From assembly GCA_006218025.1 (NCBI GenBank), contig VBWA01000045.1, positions 1 to 64,000 of the forward strand: DNA of 64,000 nucleotides. The letters run 5' to 3'. The stretch is from Rhodocyclaceae bacterium (GTDB lineage: Bacteria; Pseudomonadota; Gammaproteobacteria; Burkholderiales; Rhodocyclaceae). The notes under the pieces were generated by a model. The model made no database searches. It was given only the letters and a program-made list of their open reading frames with translations, and was not told the origin of the DNA. Position numbers and translations under genes: made by a program. Of this stretch, positions 1 to 10,845 are shown piece by piece (position 1 is the first letter of the stretch; the number at the start of each line of letters is the position of its first letter).

Positions 1-3000
1 GCACAGGCAACGACGCCTTCATGGTCGATGCCGGTACCGACACGGTCACCGACTACGTCAATGGCAGCGACACGCTGACGGTAAGCGCAGGCGCCACGGC
101 CGTCATCAGCGGCAGCGGCACGCTCAGCGTCAGCGCCGCGACCAACGGCGGCACGATCCAGCTCAACGGTGGGGCCGGTGCGGACACGCTGACCGGCAGC
201 GCCGGGGTGGATACGCTGACCGGCGGCGCGGGCAACGACACACTGACCGGCGGCACGGGCAACGACGCTTTCATGGTCGATGCCGGTACCGACACGATTA
301 CTGACTTTGGCAAGGGGACCGACACGCTGACGGTAGGCGCGGGCGCGACTGCAGTCGTGCTGATGCAGAACAGCCTGGTGGCGGCCGGTACGACGCTTAC
401 GATGGATGGCAGCGCGTCGATGGGTAACCTGATCTGGACCGGTGATGCCGAGCTGGATGGCCGGTTTGCGGTTACAGGCGGTTTGGGCAACGATGTACTC
501 AGTGGCGGTGCGGGCAACGACGACCTGAACGGTGGCGGCGGCGCCGATGCCCTGTTCGGTGGTGGCGGCAACGATACACTGACCGGTGGTGCAGGTAATG
601 ACCTGTTCGTTGTCGAAAGCGGCACCGACTCCATTACCGACTTCGGCAATGGCACTGACACTCTGTCCATCGATGCGGGCGCGACGGCCACCGTCCTGAT
701 GCAGGACAGCATGGTAGCTCCAGGTGCAACTTTCACTCTCGATGGCAGCGCTCTGGAGGGCAATCTCGTCTGGACTGGTGATGCCGAAACGAATGGGCGG
801 TTTGCGCTTACGAGCGGTTCGGGCAACGACGTGCTCAGCGGCGGTGCGGGCAACGACGACCTGAACGGTGGCGGCGGCGACGATGCCCTGTTCGGCGGCG
901 GCGGCAACGATACGCTGACGGGTGGTGCAGGAAATGACTTGTTTGCGGTTGAAAGCGGTAGCGACAGGATCATGGACTTCGGCAACGGTACTGACACGCT
1001 GTCCATCGATGCGGGATCGACGGCGACAATCGTGACGCAGGACAGCCTCGTCGCTTCCGGCACAACCTTTACCTTCAATGGCAGCGCGCTGGAAGGCAAT
1101 CTCGTCTGGACCGGCGATGCCGAAACGAATGGGCGGTTTGTGGTTGCAGGCGGTTCGGGCAACGATGTGCTCAGCGGCGGTGCGGGCAACGACAGCCTGA
1201 ACGGTGGCGGCGGTGACGATGCCCTGTTCGGTGGTGGCGGCAACGATACGCTGACGGGTGGCGCGGGCAATGACTTGTTTGCAGTCGAAAGCGGCACTGA
1301 CAGGATCACCGATTTCGGCAATGGAACCGACACGCTGTCCATCGATGCAGGCGCCACGGCAACCATCCTGATGCAGGACGCCATGGTGGCTGCCGGCACG
1401 ACTCTCACCTTCGACGGCAGCGGGCTGGAAGGCAATCTGGTCTGGACCGGTGACGCCGAGCTGGATGGCACCTTTGCGGTTACGAGCGGTTCGGGCGATG
1501 ACATCCTCACCGGCGGTGCCGGCAACGACACTCTGAACGGCGGTGCCGGCAATGACGCCCTGTTCGGTGGCTACGGCGACGATACGCTGACCGGTGGTGC
1601 CGGTGCCGACCTATTTGCGGTGGAATTTGGTTCGGATATCGTGACCGACTACGTCAATGGCACGGATTTCCTTGGCACTGGGTCCGGTGCGACGGCCATT
1701 ATCAACGGGTTGTCGGGTGCCGACACGCTCAATGTGGCAAATGCCGACAATCAGGGCACGATCAAGGTCTACGGCTTGGCGGGCAACGACGTCATTACCG
1801 GAAGCGTCGGCAGCGATTTCATCGCCGGCGGTGCGGACGACGATACGCTGGACGGCGGCGCTGGCAAAGACACGGTGTCTTTCAGTGGCGCTGCTGGAGG
1901 CGTGGTAGTGAATCTGACCGCAGGCACGGCGACAGGGGAGGGTACTGATACCCTGGTGCTTGGTTCATTCGAAGCTGTACTCGGCAGCAATTTCGCCGAC
2001 ACGATCACCGGCTATACCGGCGCGATCCTGCACGGCAAGGCTACGGATTACACCGAGTTACTCATGGGCGGCGGCGGTGACGACACCATCAACGGTGGCA
2101 GTACCGATTGGGGCCGATTCACGACGGCGGGCTACGGCTCGGCGACGGGAAGTGTATATGCCAACCTGGGAACGACTGCCGTGGATATGAGCGGCAGCGG
2201 CGGCCCGGCCAGCGTAGCGGCCGGGACGGCACTGGATGGGCAGGGCGGCACCGACACGCTGCTCAACGTCGATGGATTGGCCGGCGGCGGGTTCGACGAC
2301 ATCCTGGTCGGCGGCAACTCGGGCAACCGCATCGTTCAAGGCGTTCAAGTGGAGAACTTCACCGGCGGGGCCGGCAACGACATCATCGCCGGCAACGCGG
2401 CGGCTTTGACCTCGCTTGGAGCGACGGTCAATCTGGGCGATTTCGACCGCGCCGATTATCTGTCAGCGCTCTCTGCTGTGACGGTGGATCTCTCGCTCAA
2501 TACGGCGACAGGCGGGGCGGATGTCGGCACCGACACCTTGTACGACATCAACCTTGTGCGCGGCTCGAACTATGCCGATAGTCTGACCGGTGGCAATACC
2601 CTCCAGAACAATCAGGAGGCCTTCGAGGGTGCCGGCGGCAACGACGTCATCAATGGCGGTGTCGGCTTCGACCGCGCCGATTACCGCACCGCGACAACTG
2701 GTGTTACCGTCAATCTCCACACAGGGACCGCGACTGACGGACTGGGCGGCACCGATACCCTGATCAGTATCGAAGGAGTGCAGGGTTCCGACTACAACGA
2801 TACCTTTTTCGGCAGCGATACCAACGTCCTGATCGAGGTGTTCTATGGCCTGGCGGGCAACGACACCATCAGCGGTGGTGGCGGTGAGGACAAGGTCGAT
2901 TATCGTCTCGACTACGACGACAACGGCGACGGTCTCGGCGTGGTGGTCAATCTCAGTGATTCGACGCTATCTGCCGGCTCATGGCAGGGTGATGCCTATG

Positions 3001-3503
3001 CCCAAGTCTGGGCTAACCAAGCTACGGATGGTTGGGGCGGTACCGACTTCTTCTTTCCGGACATCGAGGATGTGCGTGGCACGATCTACAACGATGTCAT
3101 CGTCGGTAGCGCGGACAACAATGTCTTCGACGCGCAGTCCGGCAACGACAGCCTGACCGGCGGAGCCGGTGCGGACTACTTCGTCTTCAATACGACGCTC
3201 AATGCGGCGACCAACGTCGATACCATCATCGACTTCGAGATTGCAAGCGATCAGTTGCGTTTTGATAACGGAACCGGGGTGTATACCGCAATTGGTATCG
3301 ATGGCGCCTTTGACCCGGCTGCGTTTTATTCCGCAAATGGCGCGACAACGGCCAACGATCTGTCCGACCGCATCATTTACGACTCCGCGACAGGGAACCT
3401 GTACTATGACGCCGATGGTAGCGCCGGCGGGTCGTCCGCCGTGCTGTTCGCGACCTTGACGGGGGCCCCGACGCTGGCGGATACCGACCTGTTCGTGATC
3501 TGA
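1..3503 (+). CDS. RTX-type calcium-binding repeat protein, C-terminal part (5' end outside window)
   Basis: The open frame runs in from the window edge (first whole codon at base 3), so only the last ~1166 residues are seen. The sequence is almost all glycine/aspartate nonapeptides of the GGxGxDxLx type, which bind calcium and fold as a parallel beta-roll after type I secretion. A 112-residue unit (336 bp) is repeated in tandem; each unit holds a block of nonapeptides, then a TDSITDFGNGTD-like strand and a conserved LVWTGDAE stretch. From about base 1900 the repeats become irregular. The last ~110 residues (ADYFVF, DTIIDFE, RIIYDSATGNLYYDADG, ending DLFVI) match the usual C-terminal domain and uncleaved secretion signal of RTX proteins. 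It is probably a large secreted or surface adhesin or S-layer-like protein; no enzymatic domain is visible. No type I secretion genes are in the window. Confidence 0.9.
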   Translation, partial: TGNDAFMVDAGTDTVTDYVNGSDTLTVSAGATAVISGSGTLSVSAATNGGTIQLNGGAGADTLTGSAGVDTLTGGAGNDTLTGGTGNDAFMVDAGTDTITDFGKGTDTLTVGAGATAVVLMQNSLVAAGTTLTMDGSASMGNLIWTGDAELDGRFAVTGGLGNDVLSGGAGNDDLNGGGGADALFGGGGNDTLTGGAGNDLFVVESGTDSITDFGNGTDTLSIDAGATATVLMQDSMVAPGATFTLDGSALEGNLVWTGDAETNGRFALTSGSGNDVLSGGAGNDDLNGGGGDDALFGGGGNDTLTGGAGNDLFAVESGSDRIMDFGNGTDTLSIDAGSTATIVTQDSLVASGTTFTFNGSALEGNLVWTGDAETNGRFVVAGGSGNDVLSGGAGNDSLNGGGGDDALFGGGGNDTLTGGAGNDLFAVESGTDRITDFGNGTDTLSIDAGATATILMQDAMVAAGTTLTFDGSGLEGNLVWTGDAELDGTFAVTSGSGDDILTGGAGNDTLNGGAGNDALFGGYGDDTLTGGAGADLFAVEFGSDIVTDYVNGTDFLGTGSGATAIINGLSGADTLNVANADNQGTIKVYGLAGNDVITGSVGSDFIAGGADDDTLDGGAGKDTVSFSGAAGGVVVNLTAGTATGEGTDTLVLGSFEAVLGSNFADTITGYTGAILHGKATDYTELLMGGGGDDTINGGSTDWGRFTTAGYGSATGSVYANLGTTAVDMSGSGGPASVAAGTALDGQGGTDTLLNVDGLAGGGFDDILVGGNSGNRIVQGVQVENFTGGAGNDIIAGNAAALTSLGATVNLGDFDRADYLSALSAVTVDLSLNTATGGADVGTDTLYDINLVRGSNYADSLTGGNTLQNNQEAFEGAGGNDVINGGVGFDRADYRTATTGVTVNLHTGTATDGLGGTDTLISIEGVQGSDYNDTFFGSDTNVLIEVFYGLAGNDTISGGGGEDKVDYRLDYDDNGDGLGVVVNLSDSTLSAGSWQGDAYAQVWANQATDGWGGTDFFFPDIEDVRGTIYNDVIVGSADNNVFDAQSGNDSLTGGAGADYFVFNTTLNAATNVDTIIDFEIASDQLRFDNGTGVYTAIGIDGAFDPAAFYSANGATTANDLSDRIIYDSATGNLYYDADGSAGGSSAVLFATLTGAPTLADTDLFVI
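485..1492 (+). repeat. 336-bp tandem repeat (three units) in the RTX gene
   Basis: Units begin at 485, 821 and 1157, and a fourth, more diverged one begins at 1493; spacing is exactly 336 bp each time. Each begins with GGGCAACGAYGT or a close variant and encodes a nonapeptide block followed by a non-repeat strand of about 60 residues. A related partial unit lies upstream (about 225-484). Unit length is a multiple of three, so unit gain or loss keeps the frame. Confidence 0.85.
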
Positions 3504-3523
3504 TCAAGCTGGTTGTTGGACAA

Positions 3524-3565
3524 AAATCCCCTCCGCGGCTCGTCGCCGCGGAGGGGATTTCTTTT
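3524..3565 (+). terminator. Rho-independent terminator after the RTX gene
   Basis: A perfect 16-bp stem (3524-3539 with 3545-3560) with a 5-base loop, followed by CTTTT. The left arm starts AAATCCCC and the right arm ends GGGGATTT, so the structure carries A- and T-tracts and could terminate in both directions. It lies 21 bases after the RTX stop codon and also downstream of the convergent AhpD-like gene. Confidence 0.9.
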
Positions 3566-3610
3566 GGCTGAGTTGTACGGCCTCGCAATAAGTCGCGGCC
3601 GATTCAGCCA

Positions 3611-4195
3611 TTACTTCGGCTTCGGCAATCGCCCCATCAGATAGAACTCGTCGTTCGGACGCATGCCGGTCATGTTGGCCATGCGATTCGAAAGGCCGAA
3701 GAAGGCCGCGACGCCGCCGATGTCCCAGATGTCTTCATCAGTGAAGCCGTGCTCATGCAGGGTGGCGAAATCCGCGTCATTGATCGCGCCCGAATCAAGG
3801 GCGACCTTCATGGCGAAATCCAGCATCGCTTTCTGACGCGGCGTGATGTCGGCCTTGCGATAATTGACGGCGACCTGGTCGGCCACCAGCGGGTTCCTGG
3901 CCCGAATGCGCAGGATGGCGCCGTGGGCAACCACGCAGTACTGGCAGCCGTTGGCGTTCGAGGTGGCCACCACGATCATCTCGCGCTCGGCTTTGGAAAG
4001 ACCGCTTTCCTTTTCCATCAGCGCATCGTGGAAGGCGAAGAAGGCGCGCCATTCAGCCGGACGATGCGCCAGCGCGAGAAACACATTGGGGACGAAGCCG
4101 GATTTTTCCTGCACTTCGAGGATGCGCGTGCGAATGTCTTCGGGCAGGTCTTCCAGCTTCGGAACGGGGAAGCGACTGATGGGTGGCGTGCTCAT
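3611..4195 (-). CDS. Peroxidase-related enzyme, carboxymuconolactone decarboxylase/AhpD family
   Basis: A 194-residue protein with the AhpD-like redox motif C84-x-x-C87-x3-H91 (NGCQYCVVAH), preceded by the family's E-R-E-M helix. Members of this peroxidase-related group use the two cysteines as a thiol relay to reduce hydroperoxides; the substrate here is unknown. The whole sequence is one all-helical CMD fold without signal peptide, so a cytoplasmic location is expected. The ATG at 4195 has an AGGA ribosome site about 7 bases upstream. It is convergent with the RTX gene and divergent from the dienelactone hydrolase gene. Confidence 0.85.
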   Translation of the reverse strand: MSTPPISRFPVPKLEDLPEDIRTRILEVQEKSGFVPNVFLALAHRPAEWRAFFAFHDALMEKESGLSKAEREMIVVATSNANGCQYCVVAHGAILRIRARNPLVADQVAVNYRKADITPRQKAMLDFAMKVALDSGAINDADFATLHEHGFTDEDIWDIGGVAAFFGLSNRMANMTGMRPNDEFYLMGRLPKPK

Positions 4196-4230
4196 GATGT
4201 CCTCGTTGAATTAGCTTTCGCGTCGGCGTA

Positions 4231-4297
4231 TTTTATGTCCTCGTCCCACTGGGCGGGGACGGTATCCTCGCGATATGTCCTCGCCCCAACATAAACC
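4231..4297 (+). repeat. Palindromic dispersed element type 2 (TTATGTC...GGGGACGGTATC)
   Basis: The divergent intergenic region holds TTATGTCC, a C-rich/G-rich dyad and GGGGACGGTATC, followed by an inverted partial copy (GATATGTCCTCGCCCC ... ATAAACC). The same GGGGACGGTATC unit recurs at 32958-33044 (two tandem copies) and at 51623-51660. It sits just upstream of the AAGGAGA ribosome site of the hydrolase gene, so it is transcribed as part of a leader or overlaps the promoter. Confidence 0.7.
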
Positions 4298-4309
4298 AAG
4301 GAGACTTCG

Positions 4310-5209
4310 ATGAACGGGTCCGCACAGAAGGCCGCAAAGAAGACCGACCATCAGGCGCAGTTCGACAGCCTGCTGCCGGCCGAACCCTATACCCGCCGTT
4401 CCTTCATCGCCACTGCCGTCGGTGCCGGCTTCGCCCTGGCGGTGCAGCCGGTATCGGCGCAGACCGTGATCCAGACCGACAGCGAAGGTCTGCTGGCGGG
4501 CGTGATCAAGGTAGCCGCGGCCGACCGCGAACTCCCCGGCTACCGGGCCATGCCTGCCGGCAGATCGAAGCTGCCGACGGTTCTGGTGATCCACGAGATA
4601 TTCGGCGTGCATGAGTACATCCGCGACGTCTGCCGTCGCCTGGCCAAAGCCGGGTATCTGGCAATTGCCGTGGATATGTTCGTACGCCACGGCGACACAT
4701 CGAAAATGACCAGCGTGCAGGATATCCTGGCGGGACCCGTAGCGGCGGCGTCGGACGCCGAGCACATGAGCGATCTGGACGCCTGTGCGGCCTGGGCCGC
4801 GAAGAACGGCGGCGATCCGCAGCGCCTGGCGGTGACCGGCTTTTGCCGCGGCGGACGCACGACCTGGTTGTATGCCGCGCACAATCCTCAACTGAAAGCG
4901 GCGGTGGCCTGGTATGGGCCTCTCGAAGGAGCTCCGTCGGTGCGTCAACCGAAGAGCGCCATCGATCTGGTCGGGCAGCTTAGGGCTCCGGTTCTGGGCT
5001 TGTATGCCGGCAAGGATCAGGGCATTACGGCGGATCAGGTCGAAGATATGCAAGCCGCTCTGACCAAGGCCGGCAGCAAGTCGCGGATCCATGTCTATCC
5101 CGATGCGCCGCATGCCTTCCATGCCGACTACCGCCCGAGCTACCGCAAGGATGCTGCGGAGGATGGCTGGAAACGCATGCTGGAGTGGTTGCGCCAGAAC
5201 GGTGTCTGA
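4310..5209 (+). CDS. Dienelactone hydrolase family protein with Tat-like signal
   Basis: A 299-residue alpha/beta hydrolase. The catalytic triad is visible: nucleophile Cys179 in GFCRGG, Asp236 in AGKDQG and His268 in APHAFH, as in dienelactone hydrolases that open enol-lactone rings in chlorocatechol breakdown. Many relatives act on other esters, so the substrate is open. Residues 29-51 (RRSFIAT followed by a hydrophobic stretch ending in VSA) look like a twin-arginine export signal preceded by a long charged N-region, suggesting periplasmic location. A good AAGGAGA ribosome site precedes the ATG. It lies alone between divergent and convergent neighbours. Confidence 0.87.
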   Translation: MNGSAQKAAKKTDHQAQFDSLLPAEPYTRRSFIATAVGAGFALAVQPVSAQTVIQTDSEGLLAGVIKVAAADRELPGYRAMPAGRSKLPTVLVIHEIFGVHEYIRDVCRRLAKAGYLAIAVDMFVRHGDTSKMTSVQDILAGPVAAASDAEHMSDLDACAAWAAKNGGDPQRLAVTGFCRGGRTTWLYAAHNPQLKAAVAWYGPLEGAPSVRQPKSAIDLVGQLRAPVLGLYAGKDQGITADQVEDMQAALTKAGSKSRIHVYPDAPHAFHADYRPSYRKDAAEDGWKRMLEWLRQNGV

Positions 5210-5236
5210 CTGGGGGCGGTACCCGGTTTTGCTTGG

Positions 5237-5908
5237 TCAGCCGGTGGTCGCCAGCCGCGCCAGTGCGGCGCGGCCGGAAAGCAGATGGTCGTGCATGCGC
5301 TGTCCCGCCAGGGAGGGATCCTTCAGGCGCAGGGCCTCGAGGACTTCGCGATGTTCCGCCAGCGATTGTTTCAGGCGGCCTTCAAGACGCAGAGAATCGC
5401 GCCGGGTAAGCTTGATGACCTTGCGCGCATCGTCGATCAGTTGCGCGAGATAGCGGTTGCCGGCGATTTCCTGCAGCGCGGTGTGAAAGCGCTGGTTGGT
5501 CTCGAAGAAGCGGTCGGCATCGTTGGCGGCCGCATGCCGTTCGAGTTCCGCGTGAATTGCGGCGAGGTGGGCAAAGTCGGCGCTGGTGGCACGCCGCGCC
5601 GCTTCCGCGGCGACCCGTCCTTCGAGCAGCGCCATCACGGGGAACACCTCGTCGATATCCTGCTCCGACAACTGGGTCACATAGCAGCCGCGGCGTGGTT
5701 TGAGCACCACCAAGCCTTCGGCCGCGAGCACTTTCAGCGCCTCGCGTAGCGGCGTACGGCTGATGCCGTACTCCAGGGCGAGTGCTTGCTCGTCGATCCA
5801 GCCCCCGGGTGGAAGCTCATGCGCGAAAATGCGGGTGCGCAAACGCTCGGCCACCTGTTCATACAAGGCGGGCGCGGTGAGAATGTGCGATGACGGTCTT
5901 GCATTCAT
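5237..5908 (-). CDS. GntR family transcriptional regulator (FadR/FCD subgroup)
   Basis: 223 residues when read from the ATG at 5908; the open frame continues upstream but would overlap the mutase gene, and the extra residues are not GntR-like. The N-terminal winged helix-turn-helix is clear (LYEQVAERLRTRI ... GISRTPLREALKVLAAEGLV), followed by an all-helical FCD ligand domain with typical metal/ligand residues (RFHTAL, HREVLEAL, MHDHL). Such regulators usually respond to small organic acids. It is divergent from the methylmalonyl-CoA mutase operon and its start codon lies inside a 22-bp palindrome, which suggests autoregulation and control of the mutase genes by a propionate-pathway metabolite (inference). 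Confidence 0.87.
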   Translation of the reverse strand: MNARPSSHILTAPALYEQVAERLRTRIFAHELPPGGWIDEQALALEYGISRTPLREALKVLAAEGLVVLKPRRGCYVTQLSEQDIDEVFPVMALLEGRVAAEAARRATSADFAHLAAIHAELERHAAANDADRFFETNQRFHTALQEIAGNRYLAQLIDDARKVIKLTRRDSLRLEGRLKQSLAEHREVLEALRLKDPSLAGQRMHDHLLSGRAALARLATTG

Positions 5909-5928
5909 AATTATGGATGCAGTATCAT
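5899..5928 (+). promoter_or_regulatory. Probable operator inside the methylmalonyl-CoA mutase promoter
   Basis: Bases 5900-5921 form a 22-bp palindrome with 10 of 11 pairs matching; the left half is TGCATTCATAA. It lies between a candidate -35 (TTGCAT, 5899-5904) and -10 (TATCAT, 5923-5928) reading toward the mutase gene, and it covers the ATG of the divergent GntR gene. A bound regulator would therefore block both genes. The palindrome is directly seen; its use by the adjacent GntR protein is inferred. Confidence 0.65.
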
Positions 5929-5970
5929 AGCTCCTCGTCAGGAAGTCAAGCGCCTTAAAAAGGAAGAGAC

Positions 5971-8136
5971 ATGAGCAAGGCACCCGAAGTCAGCATTCCC
6001 TCGATCGAGGCATGGGCCAGGGCGGCTGCCAAGTCGGCTCCCGACGGAGATGTTGCCAAGCTGAACTGGGTCACGCCGGAAGGCCTGACGGTGAAGCCGC
6101 TGTACACCAAGGCCGATGTCGAGGGTCTGCCCTACGCGGACACGTTGCCGGGCTTCGCACCCTTCCTGCGCGGGCCGCAAGCCACCATGTACGCGGTGCG
6201 GCCCTGGACCATTCGTCAATACGCCGGGTTCTCCACTGCCGAGGAGTCCAATGCCTTCTACCGCAAGGCGCTGGCGGCCGGTGGCCAGGGGGTTTCGGTC
6301 GCCTTCGATCTCGCCACCCATCGCGGCTACGACTCGGATCACCCGCGCGTCACCGGCGACGTCGGCAAGGCTGGCGTGGCGATCGACTCCGTGGAGGACA
6401 TGAAAATCCTGTTCGACGGCATTCCGCTCGACAAGGTGTCGGTGTCGATGACCATGAACGGCGCCGTGCTGCCGATCCTCGCCGGCTATGTGGTGGCGGC
6501 AGAGGAGCAGGGCGTGGCGCAGGAGCAGCTCTCGGGGACGATCCAGAACGACATCCTCAAGGAGTTCATGGTACGCAACACCTACATCTATCCGCCCGAA
6601 CCGTCGATGCGCATCATCGCCGACATCATCGGCTATACGGCGAAGAACATGCCGAAGTTCAATTCAATCTCGATCTCCGGCTATCACATGCAGGAAGCCG
6701 GGGCGACGCAGGCGCTGGAGCTCGCCTTCACGCTCGCCGACGGTCGCGAATATGTAAAGACGGCACTGGCCTCGGGCATGGATGTCGATGCCTTCGCCGG
6801 GCGCCTGTCCTTCTTCTGGGCGATCGGCATGAACTTCTATCTCGAGATCGCCAAGATGCGCGCGGCGCGCCTCCTGTGGTGGCGGATCATGAGCGAGTTC
6901 AAGCCGAAGAACCCGAAGTCGATGATGCTGCGCACCCACTGCCAGACCTCCGGGTGGTCGCTGACCGAGCAGGACCCATACAACAACGTGGTGCGCACCA
7001 CGGTCGAAGCCATGGCCGCGGTATTCGGCGGCACCCAGTCTCTTCACACCAATTCGCTCGACGAAGCCATCGCGCTGCCCACCGAGTTCTCGGCCCGAAT
7101 CGCGCGCAACACGCAGCTCATCATCCAGGAAGAGACTCACATCACCAGCGTGATCGACCCCTGGGCCGGCAGCTACATGATGGAAAAGCTGACGCAGGAC
7201 ATCGCCGACGAAGCCTGGCGCATCATCGGGGACGTGGACCAGATGGGCGGCATGACCCAGGCCGTGCAAAGCGGCTGGGCCAAGCTGCAGATCGAGAAGT
7301 GCGCCGCGGAAAAGCAGGCGCGCATCGATTCGGGCAAGGACGTCATCGTCGGCGTCAACAAGTACAAGCTCAAGGAAGAAGCACCGATCGACACGCGCGA
7401 CGTGGATAACCATGCCGTGCGCGACGCACAGATCGCGCGCCTCAAGCAGATTCGCGCCACGCGCGATGGTGCCGCCGTGCAGTCGGCCCTGGCGGCCCTC
7501 ACCAACGCGGCGAAAACGGGCAGCGGCAACCTGCTCGATCTGGCGATCAAGGCCAGCCGGCTGCGTGCTACAGTCGGCGAAATTTCGGACGCACTCGAAG
7601 CAGTCTATGGCCGCCATCGCGCCACCACCCAGACCGTGTCGGGTGTCTATAGTGCGGCCTTCGGCGAGGACGGAACCATGCAGGACATTCGCGACCTGAT
7701 CGACAACTTTGCGGCCGCCGAAGGGCGCCGGCCGCGCATCATGATCGCCAAGCTCGGCCAGGACGGCCACGACCGCGGCGCCAAGGTGGTCGCCACGGCA
7801 TTCGCCGACCTCGGCTTCGATGTCGATGTCGGGCCGCTGTTCCAGACCCCGGAAGAAGCGGCGCGCCAGGCCGTGGAAAACGACGTTCATGCGATCGGCA
7901 TCTCGACGCTGGCAGCCGGGCACAAGACGCTGGTGCCGGCGCTGATCAAGGCGCTGCGCGATCAGGGCGGTGCGGATATCGTCGTCTTTGTCGGCGGCGT
8001 GATTCCGGCGCAGGACTACGATCAGTTGTACAAGGACGGCGCGGCGGGCATCTTCGGCCCCGGCACGCCGATTCCACAATGCGCGCACGAAGTGCTGCGC
8101 GCCATTCGCGCCGCCCACCTGCCGGCCAGCGCCTGA
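5971..8136 (+). CDS. scpA: Methylmalonyl-CoA mutase
   Basis: A 721-residue single-chain mutase that interconverts (R)-methylmalonyl-CoA and succinyl-CoA by an adenosylcobalamin radical mechanism. The N-terminal two thirds is the TIM-barrel substrate domain ([35 protein letters not shown]), and the C-terminal ~140 residues are the B12 domain with the base-off motif D598-x-H600-x-x-G603. Length is normal for the large homodimeric type. An AAGGAAGAG ribosome site precedes the ATG. It heads an operon with meaB (7 bases away), pccB and pccA, which together turn propionyl-CoA into succinyl-CoA. I see no B12 riboswitch in the short upstream region. Confidence 0.97.
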   Translation: MSKAPEVSIPSIEAWARAAAKSAPDGDVAKLNWVTPEGLTVKPLYTKADVEGLPYADTLPGFAPFLRGPQATMYAVRPWTIRQYAGFSTAEESNAFYRKALAAGGQGVSVAFDLATHRGYDSDHPRVTGDVGKAGVAIDSVEDMKILFDGIPLDKVSVSMTMNGAVLPILAGYVVAAEEQGVAQEQLSGTIQNDILKEFMVRNTYIYPPEPSMRIIADIIGYTAKNMPKFNSISISGYHMQEAGATQALELAFTLADGREYVKTALASGMDVDAFAGRLSFFWAIGMNFYLEIAKMRAARLLWWRIMSEFKPKNPKSMMLRTHCQTSGWSLTEQDPYNNVVRTTVEAMAAVFGGTQSLHTNSLDEAIALPTEFSARIARNTQLIIQEETHITSVIDPWAGSYMMEKLTQDIADEAWRIIGDVDQMGGMTQAVQSGWAKLQIEKCAAEKQARIDSGKDVIVGVNKYKLKEEAPIDTRDVDNHAVRDAQIARLKQIRATRDGAAVQSALAALTNAAKTGSGNLLDLAIKASRLRATVGEISDALEAVYGRHRATTQTVSGVYSAAFGEDGTMQDIRDLIDNFAAAEGRRPRIMIAKLGQDGHDRGAKVVATAFADLGFDVDVGPLFQTPEEAARQAVENDVHAIGISTLAAGHKTLVPALIKALRDQGGADIVVFVGGVIPAQDYDQLYKDGAAGIFGPGTPIPQCAHEVLRAIRAAHLPASA

Positions 8137-8143
8137 TCTGAAG

Positions 8144-9148
8144 ATGCAACCGACGCCCGAACTGGGCCAAGCCGACGTGGATGCGCCGCTGGTCGCCGAC
8201 CTGCTGGCCGGTAACCGCCGTGCGCTGGCGAAGGCGATCACCCTGGTCGAGTCGACGCATCCCGAGCATCGGCAACGGGCGCAAAAACTCCTCGACGCCG
8301 TCCTGCCGCACACCGGCCGCTCGCTGCGTCTCGGCATCTCTGGCGTGCCGGGGGTGGGCAAGTCAACCTTCATCGAAGCCCTGGGCATGTTCCTGATAGA
8401 GCGTGGTCATCGCGTCGCCGTTCTCGCCGTCGATCCCTCATCGTCGGTGCATGGCGGCTCGATACTGGGCGACAAGACCCGCATGGAAAGCCTCTCGCAG
8501 CGCATGGAAGCCTTCATCCGGCCCTCGCCGTCTTCGGGCAGTCTCGGTGGGGTGGCCGAGCACACGCGCGAAGCCGTGCTGCTGTGCGAAGCGGCGGGCT
8601 ACGACATCATCATTGTCGAAACCGTGGGTGTCGGCCAATCCGAGACCGCTGTCGCGGGCATGACCGATATCTTCGTCCTGCTGCAGCTGCCCAACGCGGG
8701 CGACGATTTGCAGGCGATCAAGAAGGGCATCATGGAACTCGCCGACCTGGTGGTGTTCAACAAGGCCGATATCGATATGCAGGCGGCGCAGCTGGCCGCC
8801 GCACAAATGCGTTCGGCCCTGTCGATGCTGCATCCGGCGTCGGCCAACTGGCAGCCGCCGGTGTTGACGCTTTCGGCGCTGCGCAAGGACGGCCTTGCCG
8901 ACTTCTGGCAGGTCGTTGAAAAGTTCAGGAGCACGCTGACTGCCAGCGGGGAATTCGAGGCGAAGCGCCGCCATCAGTCCCTGGCCTGGATGTGGCAGCA
9001 AATCGACTCGGGCTTGCGCGGCCGCTTTCGCGAGCATCCCGCCGTCCAGTCCGCACTGGCCGAACTGTCAAGCTCCGTTGAAGCCGGCACGACCACGCCG
9101 GCTGCTGCGGCCCAGCGACTGCTGGGGCTGGTCAGCCGCAATTTCTAG
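8144..9148 (+). CDS. meaB: Methylmalonyl-CoA mutase-associated GTPase MeaB
   Basis: A 334-residue G3E-type P-loop GTPase that guards and reloads the mutase cofactor. The Walker A loop GVPGVGKST is near residue 67, Walker B-like ETVGVGQSE and the base-recognition NKAD motif follow, and the C-terminal region is the dimerization arm (EHPAVQSAL). It begins 7 bases after the mutase stop codon, in the usual mcm-meaB order. Older annotations name this family ArgK; the neighbour makes the mutase role nearly certain. Confidence 0.95.
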   Translation: MQPTPELGQADVDAPLVADLLAGNRRALAKAITLVESTHPEHRQRAQKLLDAVLPHTGRSLRLGISGVPGVGKSTFIEALGMFLIERGHRVAVLAVDPSSSVHGGSILGDKTRMESLSQRMEAFIRPSPSSGSLGGVAEHTREAVLLCEAAGYDIIIVETVGVGQSETAVAGMTDIFVLLQLPNAGDDLQAIKKGIMELADLVVFNKADIDMQAAQLAAAQMRSALSMLHPASANWQPPVLTLSALRKDGLADFWQVVEKFRSTLTASGEFEAKRRHQSLAWMWQQIDSGLRGRFREHPAVQSALAELSSSVEAGTTTPAAAAQRLLGLVSRNF

Positions 9149-9170
9149 TTTGTTCGATCGGAGGTTTCGC

Positions 9171-10703
<1,533 letters not shown>

Positions 10704-10719
10704 GCGTCGGAGAGAAATA

Positions 10720-10845
10720 ATGTTCAAGAAGATACTGATTGCGAATAGAGGCGACCAGCCGCGTAGCGGCGCAGCAGCGCAGCTAAATTGCCTTGCGCGC
10801 GAAGCGCGCTCAGGCGATTTCTCCCCGGAGGTGGCCAATGTTTAA
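10720..10845 (+). CDS. Short leader ORF duplicating the start of the biotin carboxylase gene
   Basis: A 41-codon open frame with its own GGAGAG ribosome site. Its first 11 residues (MFKKILIANRG) equal the start of a biotin carboxylase, and 35 bases (10720-10754) align to the start of the real pccA at 10838 with about nine, mostly silent, differences. After that the homology ends and the frame runs through two hairpins (stems 10758-10770 and 10790-10815). Its TAA overlaps the pccA ATG by eight bases, which would allow translational coupling. It may be the vestige of a second biotin carboxylase gene, or of a rearrangement that placed a new start in front of the old one. Whether it is translated is unknown. 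Confidence 0.5.
   Translation: MFKKILIANRGDQPRSGAAAQLNCLAREARSGDFSPEVANV

Noticed and set aside
53-1552. Long antisense frame over the RTX gene (Pro/Ser rich)
   Set aside because: It mirrors the Gly/Asp repeats of the sense frame and has no ribosome site or homology.
5573-5599. Further copy of the type 1 element in the GntR gene
   Set aside because: Similarity to the diverged chpA copy is clear at the 5' half but fades, and the encoded RRATSADF fits a GntR helix; not counted.
5909-5970. Cobalamin riboswitch for methylmalonyl-CoA mutase
   Set aside because: The leader is too short and lacks a B12-box.
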